A program made the translations under genes and the position numbers. From the NCBI GenBank assembly GCA_039621445.1, contig CP154956.1, positions 17,489,562 to 17,553,561 of the forward strand: DNA of 64,000 nt, in the 5' to 3' direction. The notes below the pieces were generated by a model. That model did not search any database. It was given only the letters and a program-made list of their open reading frames with translations, and was not told where the DNA came from. This DNA comes from Euglena gracilis. Taxonomy: Eukaryota; Euglenida; Euglenophyceae; Euglenales. Below are positions 54,947-64,000 of the stretch, piece after piece; position 1 is the stretch's first letter; each line of letters begins with the position of its first letter.

Positions 54947-55082
54947 TTTTCGGACAAGTGTGCTGACGTTGCTTTCAATCTCTCCGACGTCTGGGCGCAA
55001 GAAGTCAACGGAGAAACTGCGTCGGGAACGCGTCCCGCCGCGAGCCGCAGGCGACGCAATGGACACACAGGAAGAAGGCGGC
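54947..55082 (+). pseudogene. 136-bp spacer between the two DIRS copies: host exon continuation
   Basis: The sequence between the right ends of the two tail-to-tail elements. It is in frame with the exon-like sequence ending at 50365 and reads FSDKCADVAFNLSDVWAQEV, then NGETASGTRPAASRRRR. Coding-like in its first ~75 bases. A second element (55083 onward) interrupts it again. Confidence 0.45.
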
Positions 55083-55499
55083 CCGTACTCCCTCGAGGCA
55101 AACCCACCAGGGAGGAAGGGACACCGAGGGCGAAGCACCAAGACCTTTTGAGTTCATGCCTTGCTCGCCGGCGGTGTTGTTCGGATTGTTTTTTGTGCGT
55201 TGGGTTAGGAGGTCCCGCTTAGTGCCTTCTTTTCGCCGGAGTTGACTGACGATGCTGCTCCGACTTGGCGACGTGACTTCTTGCCCCTGGTGGGGGTCCC
55301 CCCCCCCCTCTGTCCCCCCCCGGCCCCCGTTTTCTGACCGAGGGCTTTTGAAGACAAGTTTTCTTTTACGGGTGGGGGTCGGGCTCACAAGGTCTTTGTG
55401 GTTCGCCCTCGGTGTCCCTTTCTCCCTGGTCGGTTTGTCTCGAGGGAGTCAGAGAAACCTCGGGCTCCGAACTTTGCCCTTGTGGGGCCAGATTGTGCA

Positions 55500-56490
55500 C
55501 TGGAATTAGGGGGGCCAGGGCATTTTCGAAGGCACCTTGGGCACCAAATCGTTGGTAATGGGCTGTAAAGGCCTCCACCCCCCTCCACTGACCAAATTAA
55601 AAAACTTCTTGGGCAGAAAGGCCCATTTTTTTGAGTAAAACAACTCCTGCCCCTCTGCCCCTCTGGTGTAGTGGACCCCCCACACCTGGGGGTTCACCCA
55701 TGCTTGGCCAAAAATTCTTTTGTGATAGCAGCAATGGTATCTGCACTTATGGCCCTGAAGGGGGGTTTCAATGAAATCAGAAGAGGGCCCCCCATTCTGA
55801 CGAATGAACGTGTGGCAGCCACATAAGACATCATTAAATGAAAGGGGCTTATTTGTGGACATTGGGGAATGGACACCACCCTCTCCCACTTCTGAAACTT
55901 CTAGCATTTACGCTAAATTTTTATGTAGGGTGCCCTGCCCAACACACTGGTGGTTCGTTTGATCTGTGCCAAGTCTGAGGACCTTTATAAACAGAGGATT
56001 CGTAAGCAAAAATAAGTTGTTTACACAACGTACCAATATCAGTGGGCATTGGGGCCTTGGCCAGCCCCGGGAGGATTGGGAGGGGGTCCCAAAATGCCCC
56101 ACACTTCTCCAGATTTTGGTTTCAATCCTCTGGTAAGGGGTCAACAGGGTGTGGAACCTGAGCCCACCAAACCCAGGAATCAAAAGCATAGCACTGTATG
56201 CATTACGGGCTTGGTCCTTGGAAAATTGGAATAATTGTATTAAAGCGTCAGCCACTTGGTCTGTGGTGGCTTCGGGGGGGGGGGGGGCACCCCCATTTGC
56301 TCCAAAAATACCCACAGAAGTGCAAAAGCACTCTGATACCGTTTTAGACTGGGGTGTCTCCCCAGGAAATCGTCAATGGTTTTAACCTGAATTTGGTTCC
56401 CCTACAATATTTGCCTGAGCAAATCATGCAAAACAGGGGCCACCTGGGTGGTGGCAGTTGTTCCCTGCTGCAATTGGTGAACATATCCCT
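55500..56490 (-). pseudogene. DIRS tyrosine recombinase of copy 2
   Basis: Fragments in several frames: DQVADALIQLFQFSKDQARN and NAYSAMLLIPGFGGLRFH, then VVSIPQCPQISPFHLMMSYV, and FLAKHG with a HYTRGA motif, AHYQRF containing the nucleophile Tyr near 55556. It keeps GGGCAGGG at ~55939-55946 where copy 1 has nine Gs, but carries stops (for example TAG in the following codons) and shifts elsewhere. Confidence 0.8.
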
Positions 56491-56516
56491 GTAGGGGGTG
56501 ACTTCCAGGCAGGGTG

Positions 56517-56788
56517 TGGGGATCGCCGTGGGTTGTACACGACTATGGGATATCCTGGAGCGGCACTGGGGACTCAAAAGGCTGCCTGGCGGGAGACCGG
56601 TGAAAGGCCAGGTGAGGACCTCCTTTGTCCCCACAGGTAATCTGGAGGCATGACGACAGCCGATGAACCGGGAGGTCTTGGGTTCGATTCCCGGGTCGGA
56701 AATTGGTGTCCGGCTCGGGTCGGTGAGAGGCACCGGCCCCTCCTGGAGCATCGAACACGAGCCGTAAAACAAAGAGCCCACAATGGGG
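56517..56788 (+). mobile_element. SINE with tRNA-like head, inserted in DIRS copy 2
   Basis: Absent from the same place in DIRS copy 1 (RC of ~53535). It carries a perfect Pol III B box GGTTCGATTCC at 56681-56691 followed by CCGGG; an A box upstream is weak. About 260 bp, bordered by TGGGG on both sides (56517-56521 and 56784-56788), a possible short duplication. The 3' part contains GTGAGAGGCACCGGCCCCTC and ends GAGCCGTAAAACAAAGAG. SINEs are copied by a partner LINE; the partner is not visible here. Confidence 0.75.
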
Positions 56789-56899
56789 TCCCTGGAACTT
56801 TCATTTTTATTAATTGGGGTCACCAGGTGGCTGAATTCCAGTAGGGGGTGACCATAAGAGCTTTGGTCTGGGGAAACATTTTCAACCTGTGCAGAAAAT

Positions 56900-58960
56900 T
56901 TTGAATTATTGACCGGGGGGGTCTGCATAAAGATTCTCCATGTTGTCCCGTGGACATTGTAATGCATTTACTGCTGTGGCTTCCCAGTGGGGCCATCTGG
57001 CCACCAAATTGGGCAGTTTATTGTTGTCAGGGGAGGCAAATAAATCTGTTTCCAAAAGTATGAAGTTTTGGAAATGCTGTCTTAGCCAGTGGAACAGCTG
57101 GGGGTCTAAAGATTAATATCCCCTGTCCATTTCCCATCTGCTTATGGGGTCCGCTAGGCACTCTTTTGAAGGCACCCAGCTGACTTGGAGGTTTACGTGT
57201 TGTTCCATGCACCATTTGACAAAAGGTCTTAACATTGTGTTAAAAGGGTATTTTCTGCCCCCCCCCCCCTTTGTCAGGTAATAGTAAATTACCTGGTTGT
57301 CTACGGACAAAGAAACTGTTTTCCCAGGTTTGCTCAAACTTTTCACAGCGCTGATTGCTGCACTGAGCTGCTTTACCTTTATGTGTAAAATGGAGTCTTT
57401 TCTCCAACATTCCTGCACAATTTCTCCTGTGTGGATGTCTAGCCCCCCCCCCCCACGCATGGGTGCTGCTGTCTGAGTGTAACTCTCTGGTTGCATTTTG
57501 GTGGAAAGGTCTGCCCCCCAGGTGTCCAGTAAAAATTTTATTTCCCTTAATTGGGCCTTGATTTCCTGGGAAATGGAGTGTTTTGAGTCCCAGGGTGCTG
57601 TAGACTTTGCCTACAAAAAATTGCCAGGGTGTCCGTAAAAGCCCTTAAAAGGGCAGGGCCATTAGGTTGCATCTTATTTGGCCCAAAATGGCAGCCAACT
57701 GCCTTTTTGACATGGAATATTTTTTTCGTAATTTTTCCCAGCTCCTTTTTTATGGTTTTGACTTTCTGGGGGGGCACCTGTCACTTTCCTTCCTGGAAGT
57801 TTAGTTGAAAACGCAGATGGGTTACCACTTGAGTCGGCTGGAGGGTAGGACTTTTTCACATTTATTTTGAACCCTGAATTAAGCAAATTTTTGACGACTG
57901 TGTTCAGGTGATTTTGTAAAATGTTTTGGGTGTTTCGGGGGGTGGCCACCAACAAAATGTCGTCCAGGTAAATAAACACCTGGATGCCTCTTTTTCTGCA
58001 CAGCTTTTTGAAAGTTTTCATTACTGACATCAAAATCTGGGGCATTACATTTAGCCCAAAGCAGCCTGTATGAAATTCCCAGATCTGCCCCTCTACCTGA
58101 TGCCTTAAAAGTGGCCTCAGGCCTGGACTTAATGGAATGAAAATAGACATTCTTCAGGTCAATTTTTGCTGCCCAGTGGCCCTTTTCCAAAACTGGAATA
58201 ACGTGTTGGATATGATCCAGTTTGAAAGGTTTTACTTGAAACTGCTGACTTATTTCTCTGCAGTCGCTGATCATTCTCCATTTGGTAGTTCCCCCTTCTG
58301 GTTTTGAAACTGAAAACCGTGGGATCAAATGCCTGGTTTCTGAATCCATAAATCGTTTCACTGAGCCAGTTTTTTCTTAATCCAGCAGAATTTTTTCTGC
58401 CTGGTTCAGGTCCAAGTTGGCTCTGGGTTTTGGGTGGGTGGAAAATTTTGGAGGATTTACCCAGGGGGGTTGATTTCCATTTTGATCAATTGACATGTTG
58501 CTGAGGGTGCATTTTTTGTCCACCATTTTAGGCTTTTCTGAAGTCTCTGGTGAATGGAGGTGTCTCCCCATTTTTCCTCCATGGAATTAATTTTCCCAAC
58601 TAGATGATTTTCTGAGGGCTGGGTGGGGGGTGTTGGACATTTCACAGCCCCTAGAGCCCCTAGGGCTTGAGACCTTGGAAAAAGAGAATGTTCCTGGGGT
58701 GATGTGCATGCATTCTCTCCCTCTCTGCTCACACTCTCTCTGGGAGATCTTGTTGTTGGTTTCCATACCATAGGACTTACTGCCCCTGTTTTGCCTATCT
58801 GGCCTCCTTGATGTTGATGGTGTTGGTAGCCATACCATATGGGGCCTCTGTGGGTCCCCCCCTTGTTGAATGAACAAATAATGTTGGGGATTCTCCCCCT
58901 TTCTGTTGCCAGCTGGCCCTTGGGGGGTAATCTTCCTCATGGTGCTTGGCAGGGGGCTGA
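56900..58960 (-). pseudogene. DIRS RT/RNase H/NPPW region of copy 2
   Basis: Same domain order as copy 1: ISDCREISQQFQVKPFKLDH, KIDLKNVYFH (copy 1 has KIDLKDAYFH), YLDD at 57959-57970, HSDSSTHAWG region near 57450, SLSVDNQVIYYYLTKG and WVPSKECLADPISRWEMDRG near 57130-57320. TAA replaces a Tyr codon near 58377-58382 (after AEKILLD). Frame breaks coincide with G-run length changes, for example 12 C at 57443-57454 against 8 G at 52867-52874 in copy 1. Confidence 0.85.
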
Positions 58961-58966
58961 CCATTT

Positions 58967-59545
58967 AAAATTCAAACCCCTTGCAGGGACGAGTTTCCCC
59001 TCTCGCCGGTTCGGTGACCGTGCGCGGAATGGGCTCCCCGGCAGGCCGAGTGGGGGAAAACAGTCACCCGGCGCTCCGGTAAAAATTGGCACACGCGCCC
59101 CAAAAATTCCCTTTTTTTGTGTCTTTCGGTCCCTGAATTCAGCCAGAACCTGGGTTCCGGCAGCCAAATAATTCAAAAATTGGGGGGGGGACGGTATTTT
59201 TGGCCAACTCCTTGGGGGTGCCTCTGAAGCAGTAGGGGGGGGGGGGAGGAAAAGCCTGGATTGAATTTAAAAAAAGGGTAGCGGGAGGGGGCGGAAGAAC
59301 ACCTTCACCTTGATTCCCAGCGCCGCTTGCTCTTTCTTTTTTTTGAATTTGAAGTTTTGTCTTTTGATCGACCTTCCGGATTGACTTTTGAACTCCTTGG
59401 ACAATTGTGTCCTTGAATTCAGATTCAATTTTTCAAATTCCTTCCTTCAGCATGCACAATTCTTTGAATGAAACATTCGGAAGAGAGAACCTGGGGGGGA
59501 AAAGTACACAGGTAAAAAAAGTAGCGGAATGGGGCAGAAGGTTCG
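58967..59545. other. Junction between DIRS copy 2 and the Ty3-like element; no gene
   Basis: Begins with GC-balanced sequence (GGGACGAGTTTCCCCTCTCGCC) abutting the truncation point. Continues with G-runs and AT-rich sequence. If the Ty3-like element has a 3' LTR, it would be in or near 59230-59700, but with only one end in the window it cannot be proved. Confidence 0.4.
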
Positions 59546-59699
59546 CTAATTCCAGTGCGCAGGCGCCAGGCCGCCTCCCGCCGCCCACACTCCCCTTCCT
59601 ACCGAGGCGCCCGGCCTCGCCTGCCTTCGGCTAACCTCGGAGGCGGGAGCGGGGGGCGATGCGCACCTCATCGGCGAAGTGAACGAATTGTACAAACAA

Positions 59700-61180
59700 A
59701 CGTCGGGGCGGTTCGGGTATAAGGACGGCAGGGGTGTGGCCTTGGCCTCGGCCTTGGCCTTTGGCGTTTGGTGCCCGGGGGCGCCCCTCGTGTGTGGCCT
59801 CGCGCGCCACAGGAGCCTGGTCGGGGGCTGGCGTTGGTCCCCGGGCGGTCTGCTGGCAGGCCGGCCGCAGGCTCCTGTGGGCGCCTTGGGAGGGGGTGGA
59901 ACTCCTCCGGGCTCTGGGCGGGGGCCGGTGTCCTGCTGGGTGGCTTGGCAGCCGCGCCGCGCCGACCTGCAGGCTGGGGGCAGACCCCGGAGCGTTGAGC
60001 CTTTCGGGGGGGCTGCGCGCTCCCCGGCTGGTTGGGGGGGAGGGGCGGTCCCTTGGGCTCCCTTGGGTCTTTCTGGTGCCTGGGGGGTCTCTTCGGCTCG
60101 CCTCCTTTGCCCCGCCTGGCCTGGCTGGCTGGGGGGGGGGTGCCTTTCTCTCCCTTGCGCCTGCTCGGTTCTCTTGTGACCCTCTGGGGGGGGGGTGCTC
60201 CTTGCGCCCTCTTCGGTTCTCGTTTGGCGCTCTGGGGCTCCGGTGGGTGTGGGCGCCCCTGGGGGGGGCGCCTTTTTTTTTGGCGCCCGTGGGGGGGGGG
60301 GGGGCTTTTTTTTTGCTGGGGGGGCCGGGGGGCGTTTTTTTTTTTTTGTTGGGGGGGGCGGCCTTGGTTGGTGGCCTCTGGGCCCCCGGGGGGGGGGAGG
60401 TCTTGGGTTTGTGGCCTCTGGGCCCCCGGGGGGGGGGGGTCCTGGCTCGGTGGCCCTCTGGGGCCCCTGGGGGGGGGGGCTGGCTCTAGGGCCCTCTGGG
60501 GGCCCCTGGGGGGGGCCTGGCTCGGTGGCCCTCTGGGGCCCCTGGGGGGGGGGGCCTGGCTCGGTGGCCCTCTGGGGCCTCCTGGGGGGGTCTTGGCTCG
60601 GTGGTCCTCTGGGGCCTCTCGGTGGCTCTCTGGGGGCCCTGGCTCGGTGGCCCTCTGGGGCCTCTCGTCTTGCTGGTGCCCCCTGGGGGGGCTTTGGCTG
60701 TTCGGTGCCCCCTGGGGGGGGGCTGGCTTCGGTTCCCCCTGGGGGGGGGGGGGGTTGCTTCGGTTCCCCCTGGGGGGGGGCGGGCTGGCTTCGGTTCACC
60801 CTGGGGGGCGGGTGGTGGCTTCGGTTCCCCCTGGGGGGGCCTGGCTGGCTTCGGTTCCCCCTGGGGGGGGGGGTGGCTTCGGTTCCCCCTGGGGGGGCCT
60901 GGCTGGCTTCGGTTCCCCCTGGGGGGGGGGGGGCTTCGGTTCCCCCTGGGGGGGCCTGGCTGGCTTCGGTTCCCCCTGGGGGGGGGGGTGGCTTCGGCTC
61001 CCCCTGGTGGGGCCTGGCTGGCTTCGGTTCCCCCTGGGGGGGGGGGTGGCTTCGGTTCCCCCTGGGGGGCCTGGCTGGCTTCGGTTCCCCCTGGGGGGGT
61101 GGTGGCTTCGGTTCCCCCTGGGGGGGCCTGGCTGGCTTCGGTTCCCCCTGGGGGGGGGGGTGGCTGGCTGGTGGCCCCCT
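59700..61180. repeat. G-rich minisatellites downstream of the Ty3-like pol gene
   Basis: 60360-60680: ~45-50-bp units GGTGGCCCTCTGGGGCCCC plus a G-run. 60690-61165: ~60-bp dimeric units, GGCCTGGCTGGCTTCGGTTC CCCCTGG + G-run and GTGGCTTCGGTTCCCCCTGG + G-run, seven or eight copies. G-run lengths vary (6-12), so no single frame is conserved along the array. On the minus strand this reads as Pro-rich GEPKPARPPQ repeats in a 668-codon open frame. Confidence 0.85.
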
Positions 61181-61552
61181 TGGGCCGCTGGCTTGTCTGT
61201 GTGGCCTCCGCCCCCCCCGCTCTCTCCCGGCCGTTGTCTTCCCTTGGCCGGCTGGGGGGGTCTGCTCTGCCCCTGGCTGCCGCCCGCCTCTGGCTTCCGG
61301 CCTTGGGCGCCAGCCTCCTCCTGCCTCCACAGTGTCAGTGTCAGTGTGAAGGACAGGAGCAGAGACATCCGCTGCCATCCGTCGGCTCGCCTCCGACGGT
61401 GTAGTCTCCACGTACCCAGCCTCCGCCAGCGTCTTGGTCCACGGCGCAGCAGGCACTCTGGCGAATCGGCAGGCAAGGAACGGCAGCAGCAGCAGCAGCC
61501 CCACAAATACAACCCCCGCTACCCAGTACGGTTTGACGCCAGGCTTTTCCAA
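61150..61552 (-). other. Hydrophobic segment in a frame overlapping the pol 3' end
   Basis: In a frame different from pol, minus strand, 61552 downward reads YWVAGVVFVGLLLLLPFLAC, a good transmembrane segment, then leads into the Pro-rich repeat frame. The first codon is TTG, not ATG. It might be a third ORF reached by frameshifting, in the position where some retroelements keep an extra gene, or simply a CTG-repeat artefact (the same bases give poly-Ala in pol). Confidence 0.3.
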
Positions 61553-64000
61553 CCACCCCCGGGGCGGTGGGCTGGCATGGGTAGCCGTGGGTAGGGGAAA
61601 ATGGGTGGCCTCCGGGTTGGGGCCGGAAAGGGCCGGGACTCACCAGGCCTGCGTTGGGGGGATTGAGGACGCAGACACCGGCGGTGGTGCCCTCTCGCCG
61701 CCTTGAGGCTGAGGACGGGTCCTGGAGGTGCAACGGGAAGGAGCCATGGGTGGCGAAGGCTCCATCGGGACAGGGGATGAATGGGGCGCACTGGGTATGG
61801 GGGTGCGCTGGTAGGAAATGATGTGAGAGGAACGGGGACAGCGTGGCACAGGCCGGCGGCATGGGGGGGTGCCGGCCCGTACACACCGGGAAGGCCGCAG
61901 GCGGAGGGGGCACTGCGTCCCCGCCCGCAGCCGGGAAATGGTTCGGAATGGGCACATACGGAGAATGGGTGAACATCGCAGAGGCAGCCACAGCCGCCTG
62001 GGGGGCAGCCACAGCAGCCTGGGTGGCAGCCACCACCGTCGCCTGGGGGGCGGCCACAGCAGCCTGGGAGGCAGCCACAGCCGCCTGGGGGGCAGCGTGC
62101 GGCAGCAAATGAGCGAACGCAGACACGGGCTGCGCACACTCAGCTCCTGTCGATGGACACACCAAGGTTGATACCGCAGCAGAGGGGATCTGGGGATCAG
62201 CCTCCTGCGACAGCTGGGGAAACGCAGAGACGGAGGGACGGTCGGACGGGTGGTGCACGAAGTGCAGCGGGACGGGCTGGTGCGATGCAGCGGCGGCGAC
62301 GGTCCGCGGTGGATCCTGACCTAGCGCTGGCGGTGAATCGCGTGTCGGGACATGCTGTGCTGCAGGCACCGCTGTGCCCACTAAGAGGTCCGCTGACTCC
62401 CCTTCCTGGCTGCTTGCCTCCTCGTCCTTCTTGACGTCCTCGTCGGGCCAGACCCACTCCTCGGGTGGGTCCTCCCACTCGGTGTTGTTGATGACCTCCT
62501 GCTCCTGCTTCTTCACCTCCGCGATGATGACCGCCACCTCAGCCGGGTTGCGGTGGAGGTAGTCCAGCAGGTCCACCTTGAGCTTCTTGGACTTGGCGTA
62601 CTCGATCATCTGGTGAGAGTAGCGATGGAAGAAATTCTTCAACGGCTCCCACGTGAGAGTCGGGTGGCCCTCCCACTTCACCTCGAACTCCCAGTCGCCG
62701 TCGTCTCGGCGGCGGTGCCGCCGGATCTCCTCCACCGTCCACTCCTCGATGTCCACGTCTTCCTGCGGTCTGGCCTGCCGGTAGGCAAACATCTTGGGCG
62801 GGCCCCACAACCGCGTGTCATCGCGGTAGGCCTTCAGCTGGCAGCGGTGGGCCTCTTGGCGGCGGCCCTCCTCCAGCTCCAGCTCATACGAGTGCTCGCC
62901 ACGGCGCGCGGTGACCCGGGCTGGGCCAAGCCAGTAGCTCTCGAGCTTCTGGCCCGGCCGCCTCGGAGGCCGGAGGTACCAGACCAGGTCTCCCTTGGCG
63001 AACTCCTCGAGGTCCTTCCTGCTCCGGTTCTTCTGGTCCGCTTGCCGCTTGTGGAGGTCGTTGAGGACGTCGGCGACCTTCTGGTCCACGGCCTTCTGTC
63101 TCTCGAAGAACGACACGGCATCCTCCACCATGACCGGGGCCTTGTACGGTACGCCACCAGTCCACCGATGCCGTCCATACAGCACCTCGTATGGGCTCAG
63201 GCCGTGCTGCGCCTTGGAGTCGTTCAGCTTCTGCACTGCCCTGGGCAGGGACTCCACCCAGGTGATCGGGGCCTCGGCCTTCTCGCTCCGGATCCGCTTC
63301 TGCAGCTGCGCACCGAGGGACTCCGCCCGCCCGTTCGCCGCGTGGTGGTACGCCTGGGCGTAGGCGTGGCGGATCCCGTGCAGGCCGCACAGCCACCACG
63401 CGCCAGCAAAATGCGGCCCGCGATCACTCGTGATCACGCTGGGCAGCCCGTGCGGCGACCACCACCCCCGGTACATCGCCTTAGCCACGGTGGCGGCGGT
63501 GAGGCCGCGCGTGTGGTGGGCCGTGGCCACGACCCACCCACTGTGGCGATCGACGCAGGCGGCGAACACGTTGTACAGCTGCCCCTCGAAGTCCACCTCC
63601 GGCATCACGAAGAGGTCGATGGCCACCGACGCCATGATGTACGGCGGGACGGGCGTCGGGCAGACCTTCAGCCGCAGCGGCTGGTGCGGGTGCTCGGTGG
63701 CCTGGCACACCGGGCACGTCCGCTGCAGCCCGCCGGCCACCTTCGCCGCCTCCATCCGGTCCGCGAAGACGTAGGTGCGCTCGGCCTCCTCCACCAGCCG
63801 GTCCCCGCCAACGTGGCCGGAGACCGAGTGCTGCTCCCTCAGCACCTCCGCCAGCAGCCCGCTCGGCACACACCACCTCCCCGCCGAGACGAGCCGCCCA
63901 TCCACCAGCTGGAACCCGCTGGGCCAGCCCGGGCCGTTGTGGGCCTGGTCCCAGACAGGCTTCCAGCGCGGGCACACCGCATACGCCTTGCTCCAGTCCA
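61341..64000 (-). CDS. Ty3/Gypsy-type pol 3' part: integrase with chromodomain
   Basis: The frame enters from the window edge (DWSKAYAVCPRW) and stops at 61341. Integrase inserts element cDNA into the genome. Zinc domain: HSVSGH (63830-63813) and CPVC. Catalytic core: Asp in AIDLFVMP (63617-63615), Asp in ITSDRGPHF (63425-63423), Glu in NGRAESLG (63323-63321), a D-x33-E spacing against the usual D-x35-E. Then a GPY/F-like module (YWLGPARVTARRG) and a chromodomain (62747-62568): EEWTVEEIRR, WEFEVKWEGH, TWEPLKNFFHRY, which in chromoviruses directs insertion to marked chromatin. A ~230-codon tail is low-complexity, with QAAVAAP repeats (62095-61980). No frameshift before the stop, so it may be intact here. 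RT and protease would lie beyond 64000. Confidence 0.88.
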   Translation of the reverse strand, partial: DWSKAYAVCPRWKPVWDQAHNGPGWPSGFQLVDGRLVSAGRWCVPSGLLAEVLREQHSVSGHVGGDRLVEEAERTYVFADRMEAAKVAGGLQRTCPVCQATEHPHQPLRLKVCPTPVPPYIMASVAIDLFVMPEVDFEGQLYNVFAACVDRHSGWVVATAHHTRGLTAATVAKAMYRGWWSPHGLPSVITSDRGPHFAGAWWLCGLHGIRHAYAQAYHHAANGRAESLGAQLQKRIRSEKAEAPITWVESLPRAVQKLNDSKAQHGLSPYEVLYGRHRWTGGVPYKAPVMVEDAVSFFERQKAVDQKVADVLNDLHKRQADQKNRSRKDLEEFAKGDLVWYLRPPRRPGQKLESYWLGPARVTARRGEHSYELELEEGRRQEAHRCQLKAYRDDTRLWGPPKMFAYRQARPQEDVDIEEWTVEEIRRHRRRDDGDWEFEVKWEGHPTLTWEPLKNFFHRYSHQMIEYAKSKKLKVDLLDYLHRNPAEVAVIIAEVKKQEQEVINNTEWEDPPEEWVWPDEDVKKDEEASSQEGESADLLVGTAVPAAQHVPTRDSPPALGQDPPRTVAAAASHQPVPLHFVHHPSDRPSVSAFPQLSQEADPQIPSAAVSTLVCPSTGAECAQPVSAFAHLLPHAAPQAAVAASQAAVAAPQATVVAATQAAVAAPQAAVAASAMFTHSPYVPIPNHFPAAGGDAVPPPPAAFPVCTGRHPPMPPACATLSPFLSHHFLPAHPHTQCAPFIPCPDGAFATHGSFPLHLQDPSSASRRREGTTAGVCVLNPPNAGLVSPGPFRPQPGGHPFSPTHGYPCQPTAPGVVGKAWRQTVLGSGGCICGAAAAAAVPCLPIRQSACCAVDQDAGGGWVRGDYTVGGEPTDGSGCLCSCPSH

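Larger units (their letters stand above)
55083..58966 (-). mobile_element. Second DIRS element, 5'-truncated, inverted to the first
   Basis: Reading on the minus strand from 58966: the RT region onward, recombinase, ICR (55386-55475), inverted repeat (55155-55250) and right end (to ~55083). Its ICR again combines complements of the right end and of a left end (AGAGAAACCTCGGGCTCCG, 55452-55470), although the left end itself and ~1 kb of Gag are missing beyond 58966. A SINE interrupts it at ~56517-56788. Many frameshifts and stops. Divergence from copy 1 is moderate, so the two copies come from separate insertions and not one duplication event. Confidence 0.88.

Noticed and set aside
54549-55475. 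The inverted repeats between the two DIRS copies as one large palindromic element
   Set aside because: Each half matches the ICR and terminal repeat order of its own DIRS copy, and the halves differ in many bases, so they are two independent 3' ends.
56630-56700. A functional tRNA gene
   Set aside because: The B box is good, but no cloverleaf with acceptor stem and anticodon arm can be formed; it is the head of a SINE.
52947-58382. Stop-codon reassignment (TAA as Gln)
   Set aside because: TAA stands at a Gln position in DIRS copy 1 but at a Tyr position in copy 2 (after AEKILLD), and the two host-like genes end in TAA. Independent decay explains it better.
59546-61552. A 668-codon Pro-rich protein gene
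   Set aside because: The frame depends on G-run lengths that vary between units, the start codon is TTG and most of it is minisatellite. Only the hydrophobic start is kept as a low-confidence note.
60032-61594. A 520-codon Gly-rich plus-strand gene
   Set aside because: Antisense of the minisatellite and of the pol tail; purely compositional.

Overview
This is a stretch of a large, repeat-dominated eukaryotic nuclear genome. The evidence is intron-like breaks with GT..AG borders (for example 44825-45170), short GC-rich exon-like islands in AT-rich or homopolymer-rich surroundings, a DIRS-type tyrosine-recombinase retrotransposon, a Ty3/Gypsy integrase with a C-terminal chromodomain, a non-LTR reverse transcriptase relic, a tRNA-like SINE with a Pol III B box, PHD-finger ORF relics and degenerate TTAGGG-like arrays. 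I cannot name the organism; an alga, another protist or an invertebrate with a big genome would all fit. No rRNA, genuine tRNA gene, CRISPR array, operon or bacterial feature was found.

Layout. 1-3.2 kb: PHD-finger relics and nested short transposons. 3.5-6.5 kb: small inverted-repeat elements and low-complexity arrays. 7.1-17.9 kb: a C-rich block of diverged modular repeats with three minisatellites, and one or two exon-like islands. 17.9-36 kb: dense nested miniature elements, a non-LTR RT (minus strand, 22.7-24.3 kb) broken by one of them, a second PHD relic (28.8-29.5 kb) and a 1-kb foldback element (30.75-31.76 kb). 36-49 kb: dispersed repeats, telomere-like tracts and a good two-exon gene fragment (44605-45311). 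49-50.4 kb: more exon-like islands. 50366-54946: an almost intact DIRS element with all its terminal structures, apparently inserted in a host exon. 55083-58966: a second DIRS copy facing the first tail-to-tail, truncated and carrying a SINE. 59.5-64 kb: the 3' part of a Ty3/Gypsy pol gene (minus strand) with a proline-rich minisatellite downstream.

Most of the remarkable G and C homopolymers belong to the ends of short inverted-repeat elements. For two families the insertion can be proved inside this window, because paralogous sequence without the insert is also present: one family makes a 5-bp target duplication (three empty sites found), another a TA duplication. Comparing the two DIRS copies shows that length changes in G-runs account for many of the frame differences between them. 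The DIRS terminal architecture, the paired empty sites and the G-run-tipped element families are the observations most worth following up.
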